64,000 nt of DNA from Mansonella perstans (taxonomy: Eukaryota; Nematoda; Chromadorea; Rhabditida; Onchocercidae). The position numbers and the translations under genes were made by a program. The stretch is taken from contig JBAMDO010000575.1 of NCBI GenBank assembly GCA_037074765.1, positions 434,001-498,000 of the forward strand. Reading direction: 5' to 3'. Shown here one piece after another: positions 12,525-31,600 of this stretch (positions are counted from its first letter, which is position 1; every line of letters begins with the position of its first letter). The notes below the pieces were generated by a model. That model was not told the DNA's origin. It did no database searches and saw only the letters and a program-made list of their open reading frames with translations.

Positions 12525-13585
12525 CTGAAATAGCATCAGTCTGATCGGAAAAAAACTGAATAGACTCAAATGATTGGAAATTAAAAAAAAAACTCGTGAA
12601 ATTCAATAGTGTTTAATGAAATTTAATGGTGTTTAACAGTGTAAGTTTGTGTAATTTCATAGCTTATTAATAGTGTGTATCCCACTGTGGCGACTCAATC
12701 AGCACACTTCTTCGAACAGTAACGAATTTAGCTTTCAAGTGTAACATGTCTGTGAATTAAATCTGGTTCCGAATTCATTAGGAAAGTGACAGTATAATTG
12801 CAGCATCACTCTCAGATACGAAATATTGTAATACGAAATCATTTATCCACTTTTTTTACTAATTTTCAACTGAACCAGGAATTTCGATTTTAAGAATCGG
12901 ACTAGAAATTGCTACGATTGAAAAGGATTGTATCGTGCATCATGTAATGAGTTCCAATGACAAGGTTCAACGCAACCGTCAAAATTACCAGTTTTCACTG
13001 ATTATAGCATAATATTCTTCAGTTACCTACAGCTGGACAGGCATATTCCAAAAAATAGTATATCTGATGAGATGTGTCGTAAGGAACATACTATCAGAAC
13101 AAATCAAAACGCAATAAGCTACAATTTTCTATTGCTTAACGAACCTAATATACTGATTCATGAAGGCCTCAAATTTTCTTGCGATAGATTTTTACTAGAA
13201 AGCATCTTGTCCGCTAAAATAAGTATAAGAATTTTCCAGTCAACAAGAAGGACTGAATCGAGAAATGAAGTTTTTCAATTCAAATTGTATTAATGGTCCA
13301 TACAATGTAATTTGCATCAAAATAATTTTCATGGAACACTCACTGACAGATAAAATTCCACAAAAGTCTTTTTAAAACCATGATAAATTCCAAGAAATAC
13401 AATTTGTTCACAATCTTTTCGAATTTTAGAAATTACAATAAGTCAAAAATTCGGAAGTTCTTTACAAAGAAGTTCTATTATAAATTCAAAACAACAAGCA
13501 AAGAGTTCAGTGAACAAAACGAAAAAGTAAACAAGAAACAGAACAAAATAAAAATTATGAATTAGAAAAGCAACGAAGAGATCAT
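12525..13585. other. Intergenic region between PIG-K and SmE
   Basis: No supported gene. A 73-codon plus-strand open frame at 13072-13293 has no recognisable features. SmE and PIG-K lie on the same strand about 1.06 kb apart, and PIG-K begins at an acceptor-like site. They could therefore be co-transcribed and resolved by trans-splicing, but nothing here proves it. Confidence 0.45.
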
Positions 13586-14378
13586 TTAACCAATGCTTTG
13601 GATCAATGTAATATTATCTCCTTTCAACATTATTCGACCAACTTTATTACGATTTTTTGTCTTCATATTTACTTCTTCTGCTTCATCAAGCACAACGTTC
13701 ATATATTCATCAAAACCTGAATAAAAGCAGTAAAAAATAAATAATTTCGAAGTAGAAATCTTGAAATTTTATAATCAAAATATTAACATCACTGTACATT
13801 TGATCGATCAGCAACTAAATATATTAAATATATATTACTAGTATACGAATTGAATCAATCTAGATTTACAGAATATGGTACAGGACAGAATATCATTATA
13901 CGGAAGTCTACGTTTGACTTACCCACCCATACTTGTAATATACATTACTCTTGTAAGATATGCATAAGTTAGGTGAAATCATTTCGAAATTGTTATCAAC
14001 ATAACATTTACAACGAAATTTCCAGGTTCTCCTACTATGCCTAACATATTCTATGAGTGAAATCTAAATGTATGAAATCAATGATAAGATCAAAATGAGT
14101 AAATACTCTCACGACTGATATCACATAATCGAAAAAGAAACTAACCTAATCTTTTGATATTCTTTGATTATCTTAGAGGAAAGTAAGCATTCATAGACTT
14201 CATATTGTAAAAATATTTTAAAGCAAATAAATAAATTACCAATGATATATCCTTCGATCCTATGAGTGATATCTTCATAGAGCCAAATTTGTATGCGTGA
14301 ACGATTTTGCAAATATCGGAAAATCAAATTGATGGGTTGAACCATCACTTTCTGCACTTTACCACCTCTCGTTGCCAT
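13586..14378 (-). CDS. SNRPE: Small nuclear ribonucleoprotein E (SmE)
   Basis: SmE is one of the seven Sm-ring proteins that bind the Sm site of U1, U2, U4 and U5 snRNAs; in nematodes the ring also assembles on the spliced-leader RNP. Two minus-strand exons, 14378-14240 and 13716-13586, join at a Gly codon and give 89 residues against about 92 in human. The N-terminus ([19 protein letters not shown]) is nearly identical to the human protein. Sm1 covers the IQIWLYED to EGYIIGFDEYMN region, and Sm2 contains [13 protein letters not shown]. There are small substitutions (THRIEGY) but no missing key residue. The C. elegans counterpart is named snr-6, from memory. Confidence 0.97.
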
Positions 14379-15294
14379 TGTAGCAAAAATTCCTTAGTTA
14401 AATTTCAACGATTTAAGATTAAAAACCAAAGAGTTGCAATAAATTTACTTAGAAATCCGTAATTCTCGGGATTCGAAGTATCACAAATTTTTAAGAATGT
14501 CTCTTATTAACGCATCAGGATTTCACTCTTCAAATGAAAATTTCTCCGTCCAATCTAACATAATTCAACACTGCTAGATTGAGGAAGTTTTTTGTTGATA
14601 GAGTGTTTGATAAGCTTAATGGAGTGTAGATAGTGTGTGGGAATTGAGAGAAGGAGAGAAAGAGTGTTTGGGTAGTGTAAGTCTGAATGATCCGTGCAAT
14701 CTTTAATTGATCATGATTTAAAGGAGTAACGTACTTAGGTTTTAAGGAAGCACGGAGTTAAGTTTTAAGGAAGCACGGAGCAGTTTCTGGTTACATTCAG
14801 AGAGATGAGATAGAAATAATGTAATATTACTCAAAAAAGAAGAGAGTTATTTTTGTTAATGGAAAGGAGAAATCGAAGAATTTTGCTTGAATTTATTTTA
14901 CAAAATAAAGTAATTAATTTTATTGTAATCTTTTAAAATATTTCAACCAAAATTAGCTTTGTCAAATTTCATTCTCAATTTGCACTTTTTGATAAGATTT
15001 TGAGTGTGTTTGAGTTGGAATAAATTGGAGAAAAATTATTTGTTTGATTTTGGTAAAAGGCAATTACTTTTGTTACTTTGAAACTTAATTTGAGGGTGTG
15101 CAAAGGAAATTCTTGATGATGATTACTAATCGTTCTGGTTATTGTGATAAACTTGATGGGATTGCTTCATTCCTTAAAATTATGTTGTTTTTTTTTTTTA
15201 TTTCAAGTAGTTGATGCATCTGTTTCAGAATAAAATGTGATCTTTATGTGCATTTTCAAATTTTGTTTAATTTATTACTGTGGAAACTTTAGAA
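14379..15294. other. Divergent intergenic region between SmE and TMIE
   Basis: This interval lies between two genes transcribed away from each other, so it should hold promoter elements for both. I see a 23-bp direct repeat (14739-14780) and a purine-rich stretch near 14640-14670, but no convincing TATA box or known motif. An acceptor (ACTTTAG ending at 15292) immediately precedes the TMIE start. Confidence 0.45.
14739..14780. repeat. 23-bp direct repeat, 1.8 copies
   Basis: The unit beginning GTTTTAAGGAAGCACGGAG occurs at 14739 and again at 14762. The two copies are perfect over 19 bp. It sits in the probable promoter region between SmE and TMIE. Confidence 0.85.
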
Positions 15295-16308
15295 ATGATG
15301 GTTAATGAGGGTAACAATTATGATGGAAGTATGGCTGCTTTGGATCGTTATGTTGCCCCTGGCTTGCGCCTTTGGATGCTTATCGCCCTTGTGTCGGGCA
15401 TATTACTAATTATGGGTATATTTTTATTTACTTTATCTATGTTTTCCTTAATTTCAGTCGTTGGTCACTGAAACGATCATCGAAACGATCTGAAACGGTC
15501 ATCGAAGTTTTGTGTTTTTGTGATCAGACAGAAGTTACTGAAGATGGATGAGAGATAATATTATTAAGCTGCTTAGACAGTATATTAATGCATTTTTGTG
15601 AAATTCAAAATATCTAAAGGTACACGCAGAGACAAGTATTGAGTTCTGACATCGAAATGCAGATTTCAGATAAATTGAAATTTTGCCAAAGCTTCACAGT
15701 TTTGAGTTTCAGTAGTGATCGTTTGTTGCTTCATGAAAATTAGAATACCGCGTACTAAGCGACAGATCGATTTAATTGCTGCAAGGAGGAAAATGCGAAA
15801 ATCGATCTTGTCCACTGAACTTCCATCAGGTTATTCATTCACTGATATTATTATATCTGACAGTATTTTTGGATCTGATTTGCTTTTTTGCTTTAATTCT
15901 TCTTTGGTCAGTGGAGATTTGGGATTTAGTTAGTCGATTTATTGAAAGCCATTACCCTCTATTGATCTTTTGAACAAAATTAAATATCTGTTAAATTGCT
16001 CTGTTATGATTTCAGAATGCCGTCAACCTGGATGTCTTTTAAGCAATGTTTTTTAATCCTGGAGTTATTGATTCCATTCAGAGACTTAAACTGGCCTTCA
16101 GCAGCTAAGCATGGACAGTTCATTGCTGTTCAGTGTATTCCGAAAATATTTTCTATTTTCAGGTCGAAAAGCGCAGCCAATCGTAATGAATACAGTGAAA
16201 CAGCCGCTTCCTCAAAAAAGCGGCACTCACGGAGAACTTGAATACGATACCACTGATTCCGTACCTCTTGTAAATAAGGTTTCAATGCATGCTACTACTA
16301 CTGTTTAA
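15295..16308 (+). CDS. TMIE: TMIE-like mechanotransduction channel subunit
   Basis: TMIE is a small membrane protein that assembles with TMC channels in hair cells and, in C. elegans (tmie-1), in sensory or excitable cells. Three exons in phase (15295-15415, 15713-15829, 16163-16308) encode 127 residues. One transmembrane helix spans about residues 26-48 (LWMLIALVSGILLIM, then VVIVCCF). It is followed by the signature MKIRIPRTKRQI and a basic helix ending RRKMRKS, which matches the vertebrate CRIPRTRKEIEARY-QRKA block. The C-terminal tail is polar (residues 79-127). The gene starts with two adjacent ATG codons just after an ACTTTAG acceptor, probably a spliced-leader site. It is followed on the same strand by the UBE3B gene about 1.2 kb away. 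Nothing essential appears missing. Confidence 0.9.
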
Positions 16309-17543
16309 ATTTCGTTCCAGATCCACGTTTTTTACGGACGAATCAAATTCTTTCATTCTTTTGGCAAATTAGATTTATTAAATTGCTGAATTTCTCTTGG
16401 TACAATTTATATGTAAGTAGCATACCTGATTAAAATAATCGGACTCGTAAAAATTATATCTAAAGACATGTTTATTATATCCAAGAATTTTTAAATCAAT
16501 GTGTCTTTCAGAATATATTCATTTTGTCCAGTGCTAATTAATTTCGCTTTAGATTTATTAGCTTAATTTAAAATATATGTGATTATACCACATTGGGAAT
16601 AGCGCATGATGTTAGCCGAAAATATCCGTTTATTTAAGAACACTGTTTTTTGTTTAATTGACAATAAATATCTAATGGTTTTGAAATCTCCCATCAAACT
16701 GATAAAATGTTACATTGATATTGATAGTGCTTAATGTAGTTTAGAACAATCCACGTTATAATATTCTTATTAGCTTTGCATCTATTTTACATGCGCTTTT
16801 CCATTTCATGTGGCACTAAAATTTTGGAGCAAATTTGAAGGCAAATATAGCATCATCTTTTTCATATTAATTTTTTCAAACTGCTACTTTAAAAAGGAAT
16901 TGCCGCATTGAGAAGCTTCTTTACTCTGTCGTCCATTTGATTTGCAGCTTTTAAAATTATTAATTTAAATTCTAAATCTATTGCATTTTTGTTGCCATTA
17001 TTGTTTATTGTTTGTTGTTGATAAGCTTTAAAGCCTTTTTCTCGCTTTCAGTCAATTATTCTCCAGTTATTCTCATGTCTTTTCAGCATTTATACAGCTA
17101 ATCTCATTTCTTTCATTTTGCAGGAATTGTATAGCATCTGATTTTATTTTTTAAATTTTATGTAATTCTTAAACGAATGAATTGCTTTTTGAACACTTTT
17201 TGCTGTTAACATAATATATGTTACCACATATTTCGTATCAAAAGTCGAAGCACGGTGAGGTTTGAATTTCTATTCGGCTTGAGTGAAAGAGTCATAGCTT
17301 CAAGTGAAGACCTTCAGTCTTTGAATCTAGGATCTTTATTATGTTAATAACCAGGCAGGGATCTATAGAAGGTGTTCATCTTTCTTGCTGGAAGAATCAG
17401 CTGTGGAGATCTGTGGTAGTTTCCTAAATCTGATAGCAGACATGGTACTGTATTCGGGATATTTCAAATGCTTCAATAGAGGGGATGAAGTATATATTAA
17501 GATATCTAATTGAATTTAATTGTAGAGCTAAAATGACAACTGC
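16309..17543. other. TMIE 3' UTR and spacer before UBE3B
   Basis: No exon seen. AATAAA at 16663-16668 is a possible TMIE polyadenylation signal, 355 bp after the stop. Near the right end an acceptor (AATTGTAG ending at 17525) precedes the UBE3B start and leaves a very short leader with a tiny upstream open frame. Confidence 0.45.

Positions 17544-17547
<4 letters not shown>
17526..17547 (+). promoter_or_regulatory. Short leader with an overlapping upstream ORF
   Basis: If the acceptor at 17525 is used, the leader holds a four-codon open frame (ATG at 17533, TGA at 17545-17547). Its stop overlaps the main ATG at 17544 in the arrangement ATGA. This could damp or couple initiation. An in-frame ATG at 17553 offers an alternative start. 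Confidence 0.5.
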
Positions 17548-24419
<6,872 letters not shown>

Positions 24420-25114
24420 GTTTGAGTAATTTCATTTTGGCTTTCAAACTTTCAGCTTTTTTGAGCTGTTTGAGTCTTCATTGTTTCTTCGAGGATGGTC
24501 CTAGATAATAATTTTTTTTTTCTAGTTTACAAGACCATATCTTGTAAACTAGAAAAAGTATAAGATGGTACTATAAACATTTCATATGTGATACATGAAT
24601 TAAGACTTGAAAGAATTGGAGCCTTGATATTGGGCTATTTAGTAACTTGTGCTTATTTTACACATTGTTTGTGCATATTCTGTACAATTGTTGCTTCTCT
24701 TCTGAAATAGAATGTAATAATAACTATGTAAAACTGTAAATATATTCTAAGCAAAAAGTTCATAGTTCACTGAATGCATTCATTCTGTACAAACGCAATA
24801 AATTTTGCATATCGATTGCTTCCTTTTTGTGTTACATCTATGAATTGTTGCTATTACTAGTCGTTATTTATGCCTTAGTTGGCTTTTTTTTGGAAAATCA
24901 GAAGATTAATGCTATAAAATAAGCAACACAATTGAACGGTTACGTTTCTGTAAGATGAATATTAAATTTAGCTTATTGAAATCCATTCTTTTCGGTATTT
25001 TTATTAAAATATCGGCTTTTGTCCTTTCTCTTTTTTATTGTATAATTTGGAGAGAAATGATCCATCGAAAATTTTGGGTTAAGAAATTCTATTATAATTT
25101 CGTTAGCAGTATCA
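24420..25114. other. UBE3B 3' UTR and spacer
   Basis: It holds a perfect 18-bp-arm hairpin (24517-24557) and AATAAA at 24797-24802, probably the polyadenylation signal of UBE3B. An acceptor (GTTAGCAG ending at 25109) opens the next gene. No coding exon is apparent. Confidence 0.5.
24517..24557. repeat. Perfect hairpin with 18-bp arms
   Basis: Arm 24517-24534 is the exact reverse complement of 24540-24557, around a 5-base loop (CCATA). It lies about 100 bp after the UBE3B stop and before its likely poly(A) signal, so it should fold in the 3' UTR. The stem is too short for a usual microRNA precursor. Confidence 0.9.
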
Positions 25115-25881
25115 ATGGAATTTAAGGAATCGATGAACGCTAATGATGAAAAGAATGTTTGTGATGATAAGGATGTGGAAGTGATTCGACGCGTTTTGGA
25201 TGAAATAGTTGAGAGGTATTTCTTATACTTACTTTGTGATTCTAAAGTTTACTTTCTGAAGGCGATAGTCGGTACGTTATTTCTAATGTTTTTTCTACAC
25301 TTCTTTGCATAAAAAAACATTTTCAATTCCTTCATCGTCCTTTTTTCGAGAAATTGTTGAAATTTTTAAGATTCTTCTGGACTTTAAAATTTTTCCTTTT
25401 CTAATTATTCTTAAAATTTTTAAAATGTTTATAATTTTTCAGCCGTTTGGAAGTAGTCTGCCAGCATGATCTTATTTGTATTTCTAATTCTGAGTGCTGG
25501 AAAGAAACGGGAATAAAATTGCTTAGCGACAGCAAATGCCGTATTTTTGATGGCGAAATCAATGAATTGAAAGAAGGTCCACCAAGGAAGCGAAAAAAAG
25601 GTGCTTCTGATATTAGGTTGGTCGTAATTCTATATTTTTTAATTTTATAGGCTTTATTTTTCTTTCTGATTAAAATTTAAATTGAGTACTGAATTCTACG
25701 CAACTACTTAAATTAAAAACATTTTTTATAAGATGTAAAAGATTGTTTGTGTATGATATTTTGTTTTTTCAAGAATTTAAAATCTTTAATAATTTTAATT
25801 TGTAGTTCTGACTGGAATGAAGAACGTGCAAAAATACGGTCTGTTGTTGTTGATGCGGATTTTATTCAAAAATTCAATTAA
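25115..25881 (+). CDS. Unrecognised 116-residue protein
   Basis: I do not recognise this gene. Three exons, 25115-25215, 25443-25616 and 25806-25881, join in phase with good splice sites. The ATG lies five bases after a GCAG acceptor, a probable spliced-leader site. The N-terminal part is acidic and helical (DDKDVEVIRRVLDEIVER). The middle has four Cys residues. A basic run, PPRKRKK, near residues 80-86 looks like a nuclear localisation signal, and the end is DADFIQKFN. There is no signal peptide or membrane segment. It lies 695 bp after UBE3B on the same strand, possibly the tail of a TMIE-UBE3B transcription unit. AATAAA at 26006-26011 is a likely polyadenylation signal. Confidence 0.7.
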
Positions 25882-27188
25882 TGTATTCACATTGCCGTGT
25901 AACCTATTTAGATTAATTATTCTTAACTGCTTCTTCATCAGGACTACTTTGAATTTTTTATTTATAGCAAATAGGTTCAAAAATACTAAGTTCTGTTAAT
26001 TTGAAAATAAACTCTAGTAGAAACCTTTAACTTTTATTCATTAAAAAGGAAGCTTTTACTTGTTTTTTACTCACCATACCGCTGTCCTCGCAGTCCATAT
26101 TGTAGTTTTCAACTATTGTTGTTTTAATGTTTTAGATCTTGAAATTTCTATTATTCTTTTTGCTTACTAGCAGTCAAAAAGATTTAATTTAAAGAGACGT
26201 TTTTCAATAATGTCATCTATTTTAAATTCTCTAATTCCAATTTAATAGAAGAATCATAAGTAGAAAAAGGATCTTTTTTTATGAATGTGTTCAAATATAT
26301 TGCATATAATTTTTTTGGAATACTTTCCAGCAGTTTGATAGTTTTACTGATAACTCTTTTTTTTTTCACTGTGTTACGAATAATATTTTTTCGTAAAAAT
26401 CTTGAAATCGAAATTCCAAAAAAATCCAGAATAAGATAGTTTTTCTGATTGAAAAAAAAAGAAGTTATTTGAGTTGTTAGAAAATTGCCCGTATATTTGA
26501 TCAGTTTAATTAAAATATATTCGAAAGCAAAATATATTTACGTTTGCATGGTTGTGCAGTGATTGACATTAGTGTATTTATATGTTTTATTTTGTTCGTT
26601 GATCAAATTTGAAAAATATGGATTGGGTTGATGTATCATAGTTCGTGTTTTTATTCATTTGTTTTTTTTTTTAAATTCATAATTTTTAATGGATTTTCAA
26701 GAATTTCTTTTGAATCACGAGGTCATTCACAACAGTATTCAGATTTTAGTTGCTAAGAAACTTCGGGAAATTGTACCATTGTTCGTGTAATCTTTCGAAA
26801 ACTCTTGGGATTCATAGTGCTTAAGGCTAGTTCGGGATGATTTCGCGTGTGTGGAAAGCACTGTATTTTTAATTAATTTTTTGAATGTTTAATTATGGAC
26901 GTATTCGTAGGTGATGTATTAATTAAGTAAAATATGTAAAAATGATAAAAATGGCTTTCTTAAACTTTTCACGAAATATTAAAATCTTTCGGTCTAGCAG
27001 TTGAAAAATTGTGTTTTTTCTTTGAAATTTTTTTGTAGTCAGGAAGGATTTGCTATACATATTGCTTGAGAAGTATAAATTTCATATGAGTATTATATAA
27101 TATGTATTCATTTACAAAGTATTATTAAGGTCAATACAGAATTTCACATTCCTTAATTTCTTTTAATGTTTGCCACTCTCACTGTGTA

Positions 27189-27331
27189 ATATTAAAATAT
27201 AAATATTACATATTAAAACATAAATATTACATATATTAATATATTACATAATATAAATATTACATATTAAAATATAAATATTACACATTAAAATATAAAT
27301 ATTACACATTAAAATATAAATATTACACACT
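27189..27331. repeat. AT-rich 21-bp tandem array
   Basis: Imperfect copies of a 21-bp unit (ATTAAAATATAAATATTACAC) run head to tail; the right-hand copies are nearly identical and the left-hand ones degenerate. Confidence 0.8.
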
Positions 27332-27400
27332 GCAGAACACAAATTTTCAATTCTCATATTTCGCACGAAAAGCAAAGAAGGTCAAATGAAAAATGAATCT

Positions 27401-27586
27401 GAAGGTCGGAGTGGAATTTCAAGTTTAATACTAGTGCTATTAGAAATTTAAATTAAAATTCTGAGGGTCGGAGTGGAATTCCAAGTTTAAAACCAGTACT
27501 ATTCGAAATGTAAAGTAAAATTCTGAAGGTCAGAATGGAATTTCAAGTTTAATACCAATGCTATTCGAAATGTAAAGTAAAATTCT
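27401..27586. repeat. 62-bp tandem repeat, three copies
   Basis: Copies start at 27401, 27463 and 27525, each beginning with a form of GAAGGTCGGAGTGGAATT. They differ at several positions, so the array is not brand new. No open frame runs through it. Confidence 0.9.
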
Positions 27587-28621
27587 TTTTCAATTATTTG
27601 TATAAAACATAACTTGCTGAAATTCTATGATCAATGATATCTAATTATCTGTTGAAAAGGACTTGTTGCGATCCAAGTTTCAAATTCCATAACAATAAGG
27701 TTATATCGAAGTTTATATTTATCTACCATGTATCATTCTCTGATAGGAGATTTTCTGCAGCGAGCTAGTAGATAGAATAAGTGATTAAATATATGTTGAT
27801 TGATGTAGTTGATCTGACTTGTATGTTCACTATATCTAATTTGCTTGTTTCATCCTTCATAACAATTTTAACTAGCATATTTAATTATTTGCAATTGTAA
27901 GCCAAGAAGTTGGCATGATTATTGAATAAAATTATTAGTAATGGAAAATTAAGATAAACATTGTAGCCCTATAAGATAACTAGTGAATCTTTTTAAATAT
28001 CTAGTTTTGGAAATAAATTTTATCAATATAAAGGAAACTGGAGAATAAACGAACTTTTGCGATTATTGAAATTCTCATCTCTTCATTCTTTAGAAACTGT
28101 TTCGTTTCAATATCATTTGACAATAACTACCCATACATCGAAGACTTTAAATTTTAACCATTTCAGATGTTAAGAATTTGCAGCTGCCATTCTACATTTT
28201 GATCTATCCTGGGATTTTTATCTTCAGCAGGTATCGATAACAGAAAATAGACTTTCATGGCAAAAACTCTATATTGCAAGTCTTCATCTGGAATTCAGAT
28301 TCTTGGACGATTGTGCACAAAGTGCATTAGCATTTCAAAAAATTTTCAGAAGAAAAACAGACAATTTCTTCATTTTATGTTTGCAAGATTATTACTTCGA
28401 ACAGCCTTCCTCGATAAAATTCTACGCAAAAAGCTGCAGATAACACTTCCTGGTTCTAAATCTCATTAATCGCATTCTAATGATTTGATCGTAATTTCAA
28501 GAGAGAAGAAAAAACAGACGTTTTGCTTAAAAAATATATTCACATGAGCTCAACACAACACAAAAAGTTAAACATCATGTCATATTTCACAAATTAATAT
28601 TAAAAAGTATTATCTTTCAAT

Positions 28622-31600
28622 TTAGAAACCGAAAAAACGATCATTTTTATCTGTCTCATTTTTAGCTTCATTTCCATCAGGTGAATTGCCGAAATTCAAT
28701 TCGAAACCTTCATTGTCCTGAGATGATGCATTTGCATCAACACTACCAAAAAGTGCCATGTAATCGTTAGCACCAGCACCAGATCCGGACTGACCTTGAA
28801 AGAAACTAGACATAAGGCTATTTTGGTATTTGTTAATTTAAAAAGAAATATAGACTCATTACTTTTATTCTGAGAACAAGTAATGGATTTTATAATCCAA
28901 TATGGTTCGACGGAAATGAAATTAAGATCAAAAATCAAATGAAATATTCTGAACTTAAGGCCAATCACAAAATAAACTGCATTCATTTGAAAGATGAAGT
29001 ATCCTAATAGTACCTCATGTACCAAGTCTTAAATTTTAATCAAACATTCAACAATAACTCACTTTGCATCACAGCAGAAAGATTAAAAATTGCAGATGCA
29101 TCAAATTCTGTCTCCATCCCAAGATAAGTATTTGACATATTCACTGATGATGCACTGGGAACAAAATTTGTAAACTGTAAAATTTGAAAATAGTATTGTT
29201 CCAATTTTAAGGATAATTTTAAAGGAAGCTCTACTCAGTTATTTTAAGGTTGGAAGTACTAAAGCCTCCAAAAAAAGGATTTTAAAATTACAAGTGAACT
29301 TACAGTTTCAAAGAAATTGGTAGGATCCAGATTAGCAGCATTCTCCATTGGTTGCGAGTTAATACCTGGAATCGGTTCATTGTTGTCTGAAAAACAAAGG
29401 AAAAGAAAAATATACTTATGTTAAAAATAACGAGCTTTAGTAAAAAAGCAAAAAGAAAATCTGGAAATAACCCATCAGTGATACATCAGAATATATTTAT
29501 GGCGGAAAATTAAGCTGAACGAGAAAATAATAATAGAATGTGACGAATCCTGCAAATTGATGAATAAATCCACATGAAAAACTATCTTTAAAAAAGACTG
29601 CGTTTTTAGAAAGCCATAATTTAAAGCTGCAAATTGTAGATATATAACGATATTATTGCTGGATTACTCAAGAGTTTTGCTAAATCAGTGCACCTATATC
29701 ACTAAACTAACCATCGTTATAATCAGTAATATTCTCTCCCTCACTTCCACCAGATACTGCAGTTTCCACTTCTTCAGAATTATTAATAAAATTCGAGATG
29801 AAATTGTTTTCAATCTTGTTATCCTGCAAATGAATGGAGAACAAATCCACATGTGAAAATCAAAAAAGACAGTGTTTTTGGAATCATCATTTTACTGCTT
29901 ATCGTGACGATAATTTTTCTGCTGCTCATACCACCAACAGTCTTGCAGCAAATGATATCTTTGAAGTATTTTCAACCTATGTCTACTTTAAGAATTATAT
30001 AAAACAGGACCTTATCAGAACTTTGATTCTGGTCAATACTTTCATCAATCAAAATACGTTTTTCATCCATGTCGATTATTCCGTTTTCAAATCCTGCAGC
30101 TTTCGTTTTCAGTTCATCGGAAATCTGATGTTCCTCCTGGGCCTTATCTATTTCCATTGCTATATTCGATACAGTTTTTTCCTGAGGTAAGGAATTTCTC
30201 AGTCAATCAGCAGGAAAGTGATCTGTTACTAATCTTTATAAGGTCAGGCAGAAAACAGCTAAACTCATTAGAATTTCATGTAGATTAGATATCAGTTTAG
30301 AAGAAATTCAAAATATGTTGTAATTTCTCGCACAGATTTTAAATTTTTTAAATATAATCTACAAAATTTTAAATATAGATTTTAAATGTAATCTACAAAA
30401 TTAATCTTAATTTAGTTCAAAAGTATCAGTTTAATTTCTGCACAAACAATTCCAGTGCACTGAACAAACCACATTTACATTAATTAGCTTAACACTCTCT
30501 TTGGATTTGCCTTCATCTAGAATTGGGTCGGTCACAGTTGGGTGGACTTCTTTTTGAAAGTCAATATGAACTTCACTGTCGGCCTGAATTTAAACCTGAT
30601 CTAAGCAAGCATTTTATTGCAACTTAATAAACATACAGAAAGTAAACAGATCGAAATATAGTTTGGAATCATATATATATATATATATATATATAGAATG
30701 AAATATTAAAAAAACGCCTGAAAATTCGTTATCTTTGGCAATAATTTTTTTCCGCAGGCAATCAAACGATACCGTTTCCTGATTTCCGTCAGCACCATCA
30801 ACATTATTCGAACACTGCGAAGAACCCTCTGTTTTTACCTAAAATCAATAAAATTCACCCTCTGTTGCTATCAAAGGAAATAGATATATCTACTTTATCG
30901 GATTTGACATATTATTCACATTGATAATAGAGAAAGAAAATGCATTAACTGCTTGAAATGTTTTTCGTACTGTGATTGTGATTTTGTACTTCACAACCTA
31001 TTTTTGAAGGATTCTTTTCACTACCTGGCGCTAATATATAAAAAAACTATAGAATATAGAAAAAGAAAATTCTGTCCTCACAAATAATGAATTTACAAAT
31101 TTGAAACAAATGCATAAAATTTACTGAATCCTTTCGAGAGATTTTCTCAAAAAATTTCAATCTACCTCAGGTAATGGAATCTGAGTAGGCTGTGACTGAC
31201 TGCATTGTAACAGTATTGATGTATCCGAAATTCTCCGGTTTGATAATTCTTTTGTGAGCTATAATTGATGAGATTTTTATGACAGTGACGAAAAAACAGA
31301 TATTTCCCTGAGCTTTAATAATGATGTGTATCGAAAGTGCATCGAAAGTGCCCATCAAATTAATTCGATTTTGATTACATAGAAATTTTACTGGGAAAAC
31401 CTCATTTTGAGATACAACTCTGAAAAATGAATTCAACATGAACAGAGACTTTGTATTTATCGGAATTTGCATCTATAACTTTATTAATGATGTGTTTTGT
31501 TATATCAACGAAACAAAGATTTTTTTAATATTCTTGGCCGAACATTAGAACCTGTCAAAAAATGGCTATGAAAATTACTCCATTTGTTAAGCCCACGACA

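Larger units (their letters stand above)
25882..28621. other. Convergent intergenic region with tandem repeats
   Basis: No supported gene between the small plus-strand gene and the minus-strand coiled-coil gene. It holds a 21-bp AT-rich array (27189-27331) and a 62-bp triplication (27401-27586). A 70-codon plus-strand open frame at 28257-28469 (Leu/Lys/Arg-rich, four Cys) is the only stretch that looks even weakly protein-like. I could not place splice partners for it. Confidence 0.45.
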
